The notes: generated by a model not told the origin, from the sequence alone. Shown: positions 12,801-21,813, counted from the first letter of the stretch. The stretch: DNA of 64,000 nucleotides from Apostichopus japonicus (GCF_037975245.1 NC_092562.1:26796054-26860053); one strand, 5' to 3'. A program made the numbers and translations.

Positions 12801-15800
12801 ATGTTTAAGTAACGTTAGATGTTATTATGTTGTTGAGCTGCGTTACAATATAACAGTTTGCAAAAAGCTGATTTTCACGATTTATTCTCATTTTTACTAA
12901 CTTTGTAGTGGCTTTTGGCTTTTATAGAACTCCCAGAATATCAAGCAGCCCCAGCCGTCTCTTATGTTAGCTCAGATTCACTAACAATTACCTGGCCGGT
13001 ATGGGATGGCGTCATTGGGACTCCTCCGGTGGTTGAATATAGATTATTTACCAAGGAGTCGGAGGCCGAAGACTGGCCTAGTACCTTTATCAGAGTCAAT
13101 GCAAGCAATGATCAAGATAAATATGCTGAGATAAAAACACCACTTGAACCAGACACAGAATATGACTTCATGGTTGTAGCTGTAAGAGAAGGGCCAAATG
13201 GGGACGGACCACCCGGTCCAATCTTGGAAAGGGCGAAAACAAACACGCTTGGTAAGCACAGAACCTCGTTACTGATTCGACCGACATTTAACTTGATACA
13301 AATATTTCACAAACTATTTCGTCTACTTCCTACTTTTTCTAAGCGTCCCTAAACGTTATGTTATGCTTTAGTCACTGCAAAATTATGTGTTACAACAGCA
13401 CATAAACAAATATTTACATTACCTTTTTTTTCCTTTCTGCAATTAAAATATAATGAAACACCTCTAATCGGTTAACCTACATATTAAATTGTTAATATGA
13501 AAAGATGTTTGTGTATCATTGTAACGTTTTGTCGAGTTTTCAAAACCAATTCTTAAATCAAATCAATAATATACACACTTTTCAGATGCATACCTACAAA
13601 GTAACATTTGCTTAGGGATATACTATTCATTTCAATGGTCCATGTACAAGAAAATGCACATCGAATGTTTGGTATCAAATGTATTTTTGTAAACGTTTTT
13701 TTTTTTACAATTGGTACGGTATCTCTCGCTATTATTGCTCTTCTTGCAGTGTTTGGGTGAGTTACTCAAAACGTGGTTAATGTTGTATGTTACGATATGC
13801 TTTCATCAAATCTCAAACTTGTTTTTTGTTTCTTCCCAAGAATATGGAAATATCAGAGATCTACAGCCAAACCTAAAAACGTAAAACGACAAACGGACGA
13901 ATCAAAAGGTATATTTGTAAGTTTAATGGCAATTTTAATTAAAGTTGTCTACATATAATGTCAACAAAAGCTGCCCTGTACTATTGGCCTTATGAAAGTA
14001 CCATAATAATTTACCAATAGTAGTAATATAAATCGATTTTTTTTTCTTTATAAGGAAACACTAACATCGTTCACATAGGAAGCGTATATCTTGTTTTTTG
14101 TAATCGCAGCGTTTTTGTTACATATCTCGCATTAATGATTTCATGGTTCTGTAGGCCATTATAGTAAATGAAGAATGTTTTTCCTTACTGCAGTCAGTTA
14201 ACATAATTTAAACATTATTAATCAAATTCGAAAAGTAGAATATAAATACCAAATCGTAAATGTCTAATAAGAACAAGAATATTTAATTAAGGTTTAATTC
14301 CACGTTTGTTCAATAATCATTTAATAATTGCAAAGTATTTCATGAGTGCAAAAATGATGATTAGCAATGACCCTACTATAAGGCATCATTGATATTAAAA
14401 TACTCGTTTTTCCCAATTGAACAAATACAATACGATGTTGATTAGAACAATCGTTTATGATATACAAAGTACACGCGTGCAATTGTAAGTTCTTCGACCA
14501 ACTGCTAAATAAACGGGGTATGATTCTTCATACCATCTGCATTATTTGTTTGATGTGTATTCATTACAAACAGTGTTTCATTCTTACAGAGGTTACAAGC
14601 GAAGCCCCTTCTGACTATGAAAATGTTATCAAAGATAGTGGGCATACCAACGTGGTACGATATGTTCCTTCTAAAGTACGCGAGGAATGCACTCCGTCAG
14701 CCACAGGAAATGATAACACCATTGATGGATATGAAATTCCATCTATCCATATTAGTGAAGGCGCTCAAGCAAGACAACAAATCAACAAGAAGTCCAAAAG
14801 TCGAAGGAAAAGCCTACTACGTACCAAAACAATTCTGATGATGAATTTTCTCTTAGACGACCGATGGCAATTTCTAGGTTTCCGTTGTTCATGAGAAGTT
14901 CTACCGCTAAAGAAATGATATCGGCTACCTTTAAGGTAAAGATAAGTACATAACTCAAAATAGTCGTTGATTACCAGTAAGATATTATGAATAACGGTCT
15001 TCCATGAAAGATATAACCCAGAAAAGGAACTTTTACTAAAATGTCATTCCTGCTGTCTATGATGATCGGTTTGTTAGTGTGGATTCTGCATGATAGTATT
15101 GGTTACAGAAAAATGATCAGTATTAACAAAAATAAACTATCACCATACTTTAATATCATAACAACATGATGTCGTCCGTGGGTTAAATACTAAACTGAAT
15201 AAGTAGATGTTGTCCTGTGTTCACCTGTGATTACAAAAAAAGGTACTTCATCACATAAAAGATATGCACTTGATTTAAATCATAATAATATAAATAATCG
15301 ATAGATATGCGCCCATTATTGAAATGTCTTGCTCGTTTATACATGCATAAAGAATATTGTCATTGAGAGTGCAAAACAGGACCACGTGTACCTAAAATGG
15401 ATGAACACAACGCGATTATCAGAGACATGCGGCATCTAAAGTATTAATGGACTAACCGAGAATATGATTGTTCTCAGCAGGCAGAAGAAGAAAAACAGAC
15501 ACACAGAATATAACAAAATAGATACAATTACCACTATCGGGTTGAACCAAAATGCACGCGATACAAATACTAATACTTATATTTGTATACGATATTTTGA
15601 CATATTTCGTCACCGCCTGAGAAAAAAAATTGCAGAATTTAACATTCATTATCATGGTATTTTCTTTTTTCACAATAATCGTGCCCTTTATACAGTGTAA
15701 TGTCACCTAACTTAATAAATTATTTTCACTTTCGTCTAATTTTGAGGCAGTATTTATGTAAGTACTGCAACATATTGTTTTTGTGTTTATGCTGAAGCGT

Positions 15801-18800
15801 CTGGAAGAAGTAAGCCCCAGCACAAATGTCAGTTCATTCTCCGGGGCTTCCCCTGGAAACTTGCACAAGAACAGATTTGGAGATATTGTACCATGTGAGT
15901 ACCTCAACGAGCAAGAACAATTTAACGAAAGCTGCTTGTTCATAATAAACAAGGCTGTTATAAGAAAATAACCAATCAAATACATAAATGTTCATCGAAA
16001 CAACTATACACCCATTAGTAATTTTATAATGATAAAACAAGGGTGACATTTTGTGCCCCCAGTGTCAGTGTAATTTGTCAAACGTTTCATGAAAGGTTTA
16101 TATTGAAGTCAATTAATATGACAACATGTATTCGTTAGTCAGCTGATGAACTTCGGGATTAAGGCAAAGCGTCAACTTTGACAACAAACTTAGGAAAGCG
16201 GGATAGTAAACAAAGGAAAATATCGAAAATGGATTGTCAGACACAACCTAAAGTATTGAGAATAACTTATATCTTCTTTGTGTAGTCCATTTTAATGTCA
16301 TATTTAAAACTTCTTTTCCCAGTGGACAACCATCGACCTATGTTGAAATCCATGTGTCTCACTCAGGGAGGAAACGATTACATTAACGCGTCTATTGTGA
16401 ATGTAAGCTTTTAAAATAATTAAATTCAGTGCTCTAAGTTCAAGCCAAGGCGAGAAATACATTGGCTAGTTCGCTAGTCAAACCAGTAAAATCAGGTTAA
16501 CATGTCATGTACACTACCATCTGAGCTACACGAGCCGTGATTGCCATCGCTATGTAGGAAATTGCTTTGCTGGGATCGCATGGTATCCAATTGGATAATT
16601 TAAATAACATCGATGAAAGCACCTAATTATTTTAATGGGGGAACAATTCTTCTGAAGTACTTTTCATCATTTTAAATAAATGCAATTAATAACAGATTTA
16701 GGAGATCGATCAAACCGATGATTGTTTTTTCGGAATACGCAAAGCGCTGTATTTGTACTGTTTAAAAGTTTTTTTTTTAATTTCATTATCTTCAGATTTC
16801 TGGATTGAACCAAACCTTGATTATGACACAGGCACCTTTGCCGACTACTGTTGAAGACTTTTGGCGACTCGTGTTTGACTATCATTGTCAGACGATTATT
16901 ATGTTGAATGAGTCAGACTCCGAAAATCATGTAATTCATTCAAATATTCCACTTTTCTTAGTATAACTATTTCTCGCTTCGAACGTTAGGGTACAGAATT
17001 GTCAGTACTAGTCTCTTCTGGTGTTTTCTATTGCGTTACTAACATTGGAACAATCATTCGTAAGTTTAAATCACTGTCAAAATTTTGTATTGTATCATAA
17101 CACAGGATGCTATCAAATATTGGCCAGAGGTAAACGACATCGAGATCGGAACAATGACAATATCCACGTGCCTCATTGAGAAAAAACAGCTTTATACAGT
17201 CCATGAATGTACGGTTGCCCACCTATCGTATAGGGTAAGATACTCATATGCTCATAAATTATTTTGATTGACTAGCTTTACTACTACTATTATCTGTATT
17301 CACAATTAACCTCAAATCACAAGGAACCCTCGTTAAGAGCCATACTGTTCCATTCTTTTCGTTTTGCTTTCAGGAATCGATCAAGGTTAAACGCTTCATT
17401 CTAAACAACTGGCCAAAGAGTGGTGATAGCTTGATACCGCTTATACATTTCATCACAGCTACAGGATTTGGAGATCGCGGTGCAACATTAGTTCATTGCA
17501 TGTAAGTTCTTAATCTGGTATTGAAAGGTGTAAACACTTACATAAACATGCCAATCTTATCATAATTGCCTTCGGAACAATTATAACAAAATAAGTAATA
17601 ATTGTAAAACTAATATGAAAAAGTAAAACAGAACACTTTTTGCAGCAGTATAATGCCAAGGCAAACAGTAATGATGTCTCAGTTTTCTCTAACTTGATGA
17701 TCCTAACTACCCAAATTATTTGTTTTACATGATAAGTTGCTGTTTTATGGTACTTGATCATATGACATCAGTAAACACTTTCTCAGACCATATGTGATAT
17801 AATATTGTAGAATCTAAATTTTTACCAGTATCAACTATTGTTCTCATTTCAACTTTTCTTCTTCTCTTTTTCACTCGAAAGTATTATCGTTAATGTGACG
17901 AAACGAGCCAGCTTAAACCGTCATTTTCTCAATATCTCTATAATTAAACACGGATGGATGACGTGGCATGATTCGGTACCATTGGCAGTACCCGAATCTA
18001 CTGTTGACGGGTCATTCGAATATGTATGCTATGTTTGGTACATGTAAACGTGGGCCATGTATTATTTCTATGTTTGCTGTTCTTAGTAAAAATGACAATT
18101 CTAAGTTTGATATTATCGTATGTGTTTTGTCGCAATTTAGTTTTGTAGAAATGGCGAATTCGAATCCACTTTTGACAAGTTATTCAAACCGGTATACTAT
18201 GTGTGGTACATGTAAACGTACCTCATGTATTTTCCTTAAGTACTTTGCTGTACTTAGTAAAATCAATGTGTAAATTATGTATTTTGGGACAATTTTGTTT
18301 TGCAGAGATGGCGCATCCAGAAGTGGAGTGTATGTGACTGTTTGTTCTGAGATCAATAGGATAAAAAAGCGACAAACGATACATGTGTTCGACACTGTTA
18401 AAAATATCAAAGTGAGCAACCCCAATGCGATTATCACAAAGGTATGTCGTAACATCAATAAAATATTACGATAGCACAGTATATAATACAGTAAATATTA
18501 GCTTCAGAAGACTTTGCTGGTGCTTCTGTAAAGAATAGTGGCCTACTATAATCATCATGTAACCTCCCGCCTAAACCCAACATTAAAATAATATAAATTA
18601 GCAAAACATACACCAAAAACCATATGCATGGCATCACAGTGTTATTCATTCCTATTTACACATTAAACATAAGCGCAGAAACTATTGAAAACTAATCAAT
18701 TTCCAGAAATAAATTTGGACAGAATTGACCAGTTCACAATGTCTACATAGCTGGGTATCCTTATTTTTATCACATAAATTGACCGATATTGTTACAAATA

Positions 18801-20460
18801 CTATGTGAATTTAAGGCTAAACTGATGATGACGTCGACTCCTTTGTCAAGATATTAATGTTCATAAATTGTTTTTTTTTTTACCAAGACATGTTCGTTTA
18901 TCTGTATATTAACAACATGGTACACTTGGATGACATCAAAAACATTTAGATCTTGACAAATTTGTATTACATTGTAGTGGCAGTTTGATAAGGAACTTTG
19001 TTTGTGTTGCATATGAGGTGCTGACCTATTCTTATGTCTCTTATATTATAATCAGGTCACTTTAATTGATGAAGGTTCATTTCTTAAAACGTAAAAGTTG
19101 TTTATAAAATCAACTTTGGACTGATAACTATGGTCGTTAAGGGTCCACAGCATATCAACAGTAATTTTGAGCCTAAAGAAATGTTTCAACGCACTCCGGT
19201 ACACAGGCATTACACCATTGTTCTTTTGTGACAAGAATTCTGTTTATGTTATAGTTTGTTAAAACTTTAAGTAAAATTGATGTATGTGTATTGAATTTCT
19301 CTAACAAACTTTAGAAAGCACCATATTATTTAAATATTAAACTTGTCATTTCTTGGGAGTATCCACTTTACTTGTGCCAAGTGTTTTGCACTTACTGATA
19401 TCATTTGCTCCGACTTATTTTTTCAGATTTAGTGTGGACTTTGTGCTGAAAGTTATGTCAAACAATAGGTTACGTTGATGTTATTAGAGGCTAATATATA
19501 ACGTCAAAAAGAACCGTTTAATTTGAATTATAAAATTTGCATTCAAGTGTAAAATAGTTTTTACATGATTTTATCATTACAATGTTACTAAAGCATTTTA
19601 CATAATATGAGGTAAATCAACAAAATACTACTGATAAATACAACAGCTGATATATGACAGAGTAGGCCTATACGTAATTTTGACCAGGTCCAATGTTAAT
19701 AAAACTACCAGTGATTGCAAGGAATACATTCTACTGAAAGTTTGCTTGGAAGTTAATTTGATAAAAGAAAGTTTCCTGACAGCCAATGTGTGAAGAATCC
19801 AATACAAAGGCATAAACATAATGTGTCATGTTGTTATGTCATCACGTTTCCATGTAACTATAAACTTATGTTTCCTGTTTTTTATTCTCATATCTAAATG
19901 TTTGATGTTATTGTTAATTTTATCTTTGGCCTTTACCAAACATTGACAGAGGTTTCCCAACAAAAAAACATATCAATTTACCAATAAATAGTAAAATGCT
20001 ACCCAAGTATTTTATGGTTGTTTGGTTAAATGTATATAAAATATTATTTAACAAACCGTTGGGTAAACCAGTAGCCAACTGCAGTTGAGGAAATATTGAC
20101 GGTTGTTTGGATACGTAAGTGACTTTTTTTTAAAGAGTGGACGCAGTCACTGGTTAATTCCTTCTTTGCACATTTTATGAACAGAATTTCCGAGATCACT
20201 GTATTGTTCAATTGGTCATTGATGGTGACAGGTTTTAGTATTTATATTCGTTACTATGTAGTTGTTCCACTTGTTCATTTCGTGTAGCGTTTCAAACGTG
20301 TCATTCGAAGACACCTGTTATTTCGTTTACAACATACTGTGATAGTTATAGCAACGTTTAACCATCCATGTGTTTTCTTTTTCAGGAGGATTACATGATG
20401 TGTCATCAACTTCTCAACTGCTACCTAACAGAAATGCAGGATTATGACGTGATTGTGTAG
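1144..20460 (+). CDS. Gene A: receptor-type tyrosine phosphatase paralog with a lone D2-like domain (3' part of gene)
   Basis: Multi-exon gene entering from the left edge. Joined exons: 2806-2882, 3545-3779, 11594-11670, 12156-12387, 12928-13251, 13651-13756, 13841-13908, 14591-14935, 15798-15894, 16323-16402, 16796-16930, 17106-17234, 17374-17501, 18306-18441, 20386-20460. They encode FN3 domains, a membrane helix, a juxtamembrane tail and one PTP domain, then a TAG stop. Except inside 14591-14935, which is one base out of frame, intron phases agree throughout. The PTP domain has KNRF, DFWRLV, KYWPE, WPK in place of WPD, and HCIDGASRSG. The Asp-to-Lys change and Leu in the phosphotyrosine loop fit a D2-type pseudophosphatase; there is no D1 before it. 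The 5' end (signal peptide, Ig, EGF) lies outside the window. Either a diverged regulatory receptor or a decaying copy of gene B. Confidence 0.75.
2806..2882 (+). CDS. Gene A exon: first half of an FN3 domain
   Basis: 77 nt, phase 1 to 0, between TTTTCAG and GTATGTC. It encodes the A-B strand part of an FN3 domain ending in ENVEITWQ. Near identical to gene B exon 51139-51215. The FN3 fold is completed by exon 3545-3779. Confidence 0.8.
3545..3779 (+). CDS. Gene A exon: second half of an FN3 domain
   Basis: 235 nt, phase 0 to 1, between TGCAAAG and GTGAGT. It encodes [12 protein letters not shown], then the KFTIYYSS and [10 protein letters not shown] strands typical of FN3. Paralog of gene B exon 52171-52405. 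Confidence 0.8.
4845..5110 (+). pseudogene. Degenerate THAP zinc-finger domain relic
   Basis: From 4860 the frame reads [14 protein letters not shown], then after a one-base shift [20 protein letters not shown], the C2...FP...R..W pattern of a THAP domain. It is followed by GTAAGA (4966) as if by an intron, and a downstream piece (about 5062-5110) reads RNACYVDIF, a possible C..(D/E)HF half. No start codon, frameshifted. Could be a P-element-like transposase or a host THAP gene fragment. Confidence 0.45.
5320..7675 (+). mobile_element. CR1/L2-type non-LTR retrotransposon, 5'-truncated
   Basis: An open frame extends from about 5320 to the stop at 7588-7590. It opens with the end of the endonuclease domain ([14 protein letters not shown]), followed by the reverse transcriptase: [56 protein letters not shown], then the WNAL-FK-H C-terminus. 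The 3' end has the AGCGCCATTGAGTG and TGCGCTA motif of this group and a CCTTAA-repeat tail (about 7656-7675). The frame closes 5' of 5320 at stops, so the element is truncated. SINGP replaces the usual SVLGP. It lies in a gene A intron, same strand. Confidence 0.9.
5401..7590 (+). CDS. LINE reverse transcriptase (5'-truncated ORF2)
   Basis: About 730 codons without a stop, coding for an RT with [12 protein letters not shown] (catalytic Asp), the PQGS loop and YADD (catalytic Asp pair), a thumb region and the C-terminal CR1/L2-type tail. The reading frame enters from upstream (last part of the endonuclease at about 5320-5400), so there is no genuine start codon. The lack of stops suggests a recent insertion. 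RNA-directed DNA synthesis at the target site is the family's role. Confidence 0.85.
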   Translation: MATLSTSRPVLVRKQIQFRKLNSIDRERFRSDLSYEMDGMMALDSLDDLVIAYNIRTERVLNDHAPVISKVITVRQSVPWFDNEASRLKTKTRNAERRWLKHPTSENHNSFCSFRNEYKNHVEALKSTFIRRKIESCGNDTRQLFATVANITGSAKTNPLPDGVPDDQLAGDFATYFYNKVDVIRNELEHHPIFIPPEMSVPPFASFSTIDVSTVTALIRNAKPTTCQLDPLPSSLVKEHYDIFAPIFCKIINTSLSTGNFHPDWKQAIVKPLLKKTNLDHIKKNYRPVSNLSFLSKIVEKASLSSFTEHIENHGLLPPYQSAYRANHSTETHLLKLYNDIMCNMERQLLTPFAAMDLSAAFDTVNHQLLLDILKTFFGVHGVARKWVSSYLSERHVAVCINKSLSTPMKVNFSVPQGSINGPVYFNCYTSTMNTCISDDQFLIGYADDHSIYSSFKPLDVSSEFESIRGLSSTLENVKLWMQFNRLKMNDEKSEFIVFGSNRQLPKCNTDVLSIGDTSVRRTHSVKLLGVYLDETLNLKHHISMKARASALAMFNLKKIRKYLDKSTCLKIANAMIFSHMDYCNGLFINLPASTLHPLQRIQNYTAKIILGRSKYDSASAALKELHILPINVRAEYKILLLVYKCIHNSAPAYLSELLEIKTPGRSTRSSKGILLKVPFTRRNCFAGRSFSVAGPRLWNALSVDTRNSKTIRTFKAALKTHLFQKSFL
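7676..8953. other. Gene A intron, no gene seen
   Basis: AT-rich intron with a short CGGTCG repeat near 7713-7730, a T11-G8 tract at about 8661-8682, and a GGTCTCG-type simple repeat at 8831-8882. No coding signal. Confidence 0.6.
8954..9023. repeat. (TA)n microsatellite left of Penelope-like fragment
   Basis: About 70 bp of alternating TA with one TTT interruption. Confidence 0.95.
9026..9710 (-). mobile_element. Penelope-like element fragment with terminal inverted copies
   Basis: Minus-strand frame 9661-9317 encodes [20 protein letters not shown], then [28 protein letters not shown]: the GIY-YIG endonuclease of Penelope-like elements. After a frameshift the end continues in another frame ([20 protein letters not shown]). 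The segment 9611-9710 is repeated inverted at 9026-9118 (93 bp, about 90% identity), so the fragment is bracketed by inverted repeats and then by (TA)n on both sides. No reverse transcriptase remains. Confidence 0.8.
9778..9856. repeat. (TA)n microsatellite right of Penelope-like fragment
   Basis: About 78 bp of pure TA repeats. Confidence 0.95.
9857..11593. other. Gene A intron, no gene seen
   Basis: No convincing exon or element. A GGACTCGA / GGAATCGA simple repeat lies at about 10941-10982. Confidence 0.6.
11594..11670 (+). CDS. Gene A exon: first half of a second split FN3 domain
   Basis: 77 nt, phase 1 to 0, between ACAAAAG and GTGTAC. It encodes [18 protein letters not shown], a diverged paralog of exon 2806-2882 with the same length and phases. 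Gene B has only one such split FN3, so gene A carries an extra, older copy. Confidence 0.75.
12156..12387 (+). CDS. Gene A exon: second half of the second split FN3 domain
   Basis: 232 nt, phase 0 to 1, between ACCTAG and GTAAGT. It begins [19 protein letters not shown] and shares the SG-V-KIYY layout of exon 3545-3779 at clearly lower identity. Confidence 0.75.
12928..13251 (+). CDS. Gene A exon: membrane-proximal FN3 domain
   Basis: 324 nt, phase 1 to 1, between TTATAG and GTAAGC. It encodes a complete FN3 domain: [10 protein letters not shown], the [10 protein letters not shown] strand, [15 protein letters not shown], then a GPP-rich end. It corresponds to gene B exon 52777-53106 (330 nt). 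Confidence 0.85.
13651..13756 (+). CDS. Gene A exon: transmembrane helix (5' boundary uncertain)
   Basis: The certain part is 13707-13756, encoding [17 protein letters not shown] and followed by a GTGAGT donor in phase 2. It matches the STIGAFLLIVLLVLLV helix of gene B. Upstream is an 11-T run with no AG. The nearest AG that gives the required phase 1 and an open frame is at 13649-13650 (TACAAG), with a weak pyrimidine tract, giving a 106-nt exon against 82 nt in gene B. The first residues of the exon are therefore doubtful. Confidence 0.5.
13841..13908 (+). CDS. Gene A exon: basic stop-transfer and juxtamembrane segment
   Basis: 68 nt, phase 2 to 1, between TTCCCAAG and GTATAT. It encodes [17 protein letters not shown] and on to TDESK, a Lys/Arg-rich cytoplasmic start after the membrane helix. 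The phase pattern matches gene B exon 55115-55176. Confidence 0.75.
14591..14935 (+). CDS. Gene A exon: juxtamembrane tail, frameshifted
   Basis: Between CTTACAG and GTAAAG. The first part, in the frame set by the previous exon, encodes a polar tail with DYENV, DGYEIP and YVPS, possible phosphotyrosine docking sites (YxN is a Grb2-type motif). That frame stops at 14892-14894. The end of the exon is coding in another frame: [16 protein letters not shown], then [13 protein letters not shown] and a phase-0 end in ATFK, matching gene B before its PTP domain. The length is 345 nt, whereas phase 1 to 0 needs a remainder of 2, so one base is extra or two are missing. The frame change lies around 14785-14815. 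I see no convincing internal intron. Confidence 0.6.
15798..15894 (+). CDS. Gene A exon: start of the D2-like PTP domain
   Basis: 97 nt, phase 0 to 1, between CTGAAG and GTGAGT. It encodes [11 protein letters not shown] and then [11 protein letters not shown], the KNR[YF]xDI motif that opens PTP domains. Confidence 0.75.
16323..16402 (+). CDS. Gene A exon: PTP phosphotyrosine-loop region
   Basis: 80 nt, phase 1 to 0, between TTCCCAG and GTAAGC. It encodes [10 protein letters not shown] to DYINASIVN. The split codon gives Leu where active D1 domains, including gene B, have Tyr (YDHSRV). That loss is typical of D2 domains. Confidence 0.8.
16445..16545 (-). repeat. Possible degenerate tRNA-derived SINE
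   Basis: On the minus strand the sequence contains GTAGCTCAGATGGTAG, a good pol III A box (16513-16528), and about 40 nt on GGTTTGACTAGC, a weak B box. It cannot fold as an intact tRNA. Sits in a gene A intron. Confidence 0.4.
16796..16930 (+). CDS. Gene A exon: PTP core, TQAPLP / DFWRLV region
   Basis: 135 nt, phase 0 to 0. It encodes [20 protein letters not shown], then [13 protein letters not shown], a D2-type version of the QGP and FWRMV motifs. Gene B has the same 135 coding nucleotides split by an intron into 37 + 98. Confidence 0.85.
17106..17234 (+). CDS. Gene A exon: PTP core, KYWPE region
   Basis: 129 nt, phase 0 to 0, between CACAG and GTAAGA. It encodes [15 protein letters not shown] and on to the beta strands before the WPD loop. 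KYWPE is common to D2 domains. Confidence 0.85.
17374..17501 (+). CDS. Gene A exon: WPD-loop region (mutated) and start of P-loop
   Basis: 128 nt, phase 0 to 2, between TTTCAG and GTAAGT. It encodes [19 protein letters not shown] to LVHC. The general-acid Asp of WPD is Lys. The nucleophile Cys codon is present, and the exon ends two bases into the next codon. Confidence 0.85.
17960..18300 (+). repeat. Degenerate tandem copies upstream of gene A P-loop exon
   Basis: Two units about 165 bp apart share TGGTACATGTAAACGT and flanking sequence (18035 and 18205). The second unit includes TTTTGTAGAAATGGCGAATTC, similar to the start of the real exon (TTTTGCAGAGATGGCGCATCC). This suggests local duplication of the exon 5' edge. 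Neither unit is coding for a PTP segment. Confidence 0.5.
18306..18441 (+). CDS. Gene A exon: P-loop of the D2-like PTP domain
   Basis: 136 nt, phase 2 to 0, between TTTGCAG and GTATGT. It completes the P-loop HCIDGASRSG: Cys-x5-Arg is intact but the usual SAGVG is IDGAS. Same length and phases as gene B exon 63199-63334. Confidence 0.85.
18442..20385. other. Gene A last intron, nothing recognised
   Basis: 1.9 kb AT-rich intron without coding potential or recognised repeats. Confidence 0.5.
20386..20460 (+). CDS. Gene A terminal exon
   Basis: After TTTTTCAG the frame reads [16 protein letters not shown] and continues to a TAG at 20458-20460. It is the C-terminal helix of a PTP domain (compare QFKFLHTCLLEVYL in gene B). 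The Q-loop glutamines of active enzymes are missing. Confidence 0.85.
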   Translation, partial: EDYMMCHQLLNCYLTEMQDYDVIV

Positions 20461-20511
20461 TCCTAACCTGCTCAAGAATCTTTAAAACAACGTCCTATTT
20501 GCAAGTCTACT

Positions 20512-20517
20512 AATAAA
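20512..20517 (+). terminator. Polyadenylation signal of gene A
   Basis: AATAAA 52 nt after the gene A stop codon, in a short AT-rich 3' UTR; cleavage is expected near 20530-20540. Confidence 0.6.
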
Positions 20518-20691
20518 CAGCTTAGGTCAAGAAGAAACACTTCCGGAACAATCAGTACTATTATTTTCACCTCAGAAATCTTCACCATAGCGTGATAGCC
20601 TTTAACATCATCGGTTTACCTATTTCTATCCATCGTTTTATGATTATTGGTATTAATCCTTAACATGCCTGTACATTGCATTTATGATATA

Positions 20692-21805
20692 CAGGGACTG
20701 TCGGAATTTCCGACTGTCGCCAGCTTCAATTCGGAATTTCCGACTGTCGCACTCTAATTTTTCTGACTGTCGCACTTTTATTTTCATATGTTCTTGTAAT
20801 TTGTGAGTGACATAAAATTTTCGATCAAAATTGACCTTTAATCAGTCATATTTACCACGTTTTCCTCGTCACATTGAGAAATTGTATCTCGCGATCCTTA
20901 TACTCCACCATACAAAACTTCGTATGATTTTGAATACTCTAAAAAAAATACAACGTTCGCCAGCTTCAAGTCGGATAATTTATGTATTAATTTTGCTATT
21001 GGGTGGGTCGACCCTGTTCGCTTGCTTCAAGTAAGTTCAGGATATACAGGGACGTAGGCTACGTAGCCAGGGGGAGCAGGGGAGCGACTGCTCCCCCCCC
21101 CTTTCAGTGTCGAAAAATATGTTTAAAAGCTGTTGTTATTACACTGCTAATACACGGCGATAACGATATTTGTTTTTAGGCCACTGCACATCTGGCTGTC
21201 TTACAAAATATGAAAGTTTATATTGTCCATCAGTTAAGTTCGTCAAATGTATTTCTGATATATTATGTAAAAGAACATGTAAAAGAATTCAAACAGGAAA
21301 ACAAAATCTGCTGATAATATGATATCATATGATAATGATGAAACTGGCAACAAATCGCACCAGATCGCATCTAAGGACCTTCAATTGTTCAAAAATATCT
21401 CAAAGGGGAGGGGGACACCCCCTCCCCTTAGACCCCTCCCCATATCAATCGCAAAAGGTGCTCCCTCTTTCAAACTCCTGGCTACGTCGTTGGGATATAC
21501 ATTGTCTCTATGGTATACAATTAAAACACCAATGCTAATCTATGGAAGCTTAAAAGTGCCATCAACATAAGCAAAAACTTTGCCCCATAAGGTACAAATG
21601 TATCGAAAAAGGTTCGGAACATAAGTACAGTCGCGAAAGATGGGGTGTCTGACTGAGACTGACCGTATCGTTGACGATTAGTGCGGGGTGGAGGGGGGGG
21701 GGGGGGGTACAAGGCAGCAGTCGGAATTTTCTGGCTCCAAAACCCATCCAGTTGGAATTTCAGCCACTACACCCCCCCAATCATCAGGCCTTAGCTACGT
21801 CCCTG
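20692..21805 (+). mobile_element. hAT-like non-autonomous DNA transposon 1
   Basis: Ends CAGGGAC...GTCCCTG, flanked by a perfect 8-bp target duplication ATGATATA (20684-20691 and 21806-21813). No transposase. Same family, opposite orientation, as 26169-27532. A second element is nested inside at 21047-21492. Confidence 0.85.
21047..21492 (+). mobile_element. Nested hAT-like MITE
   Basis: 446 bp, starts CAGGGACGTAGGCTACG and ends GGCTACGTCGTTG, flanked by GGATATA (7-8 bp duplication). The sister element at 26169-27532 lacks this segment (empty site about 27148-27170), confirming insertion. It shares the AGGGGAGGGGGACACCCC core with 42976-43339. Confidence 0.8.
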
Positions 21806-21813
21806 ATGATATA

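Noticed and set aside
16445-16545. Functional tRNA gene on the minus strand
   Set aside because: A box is good but B box and stems are degenerate; no cloverleaf can be built.
21319-21570. Open frames of 60-83 codons within the hAT-like elements (also 26194-26422)
   Set aside because: Pro-rich frames come from G/C homopolymer tracts of non-autonomous transposons.
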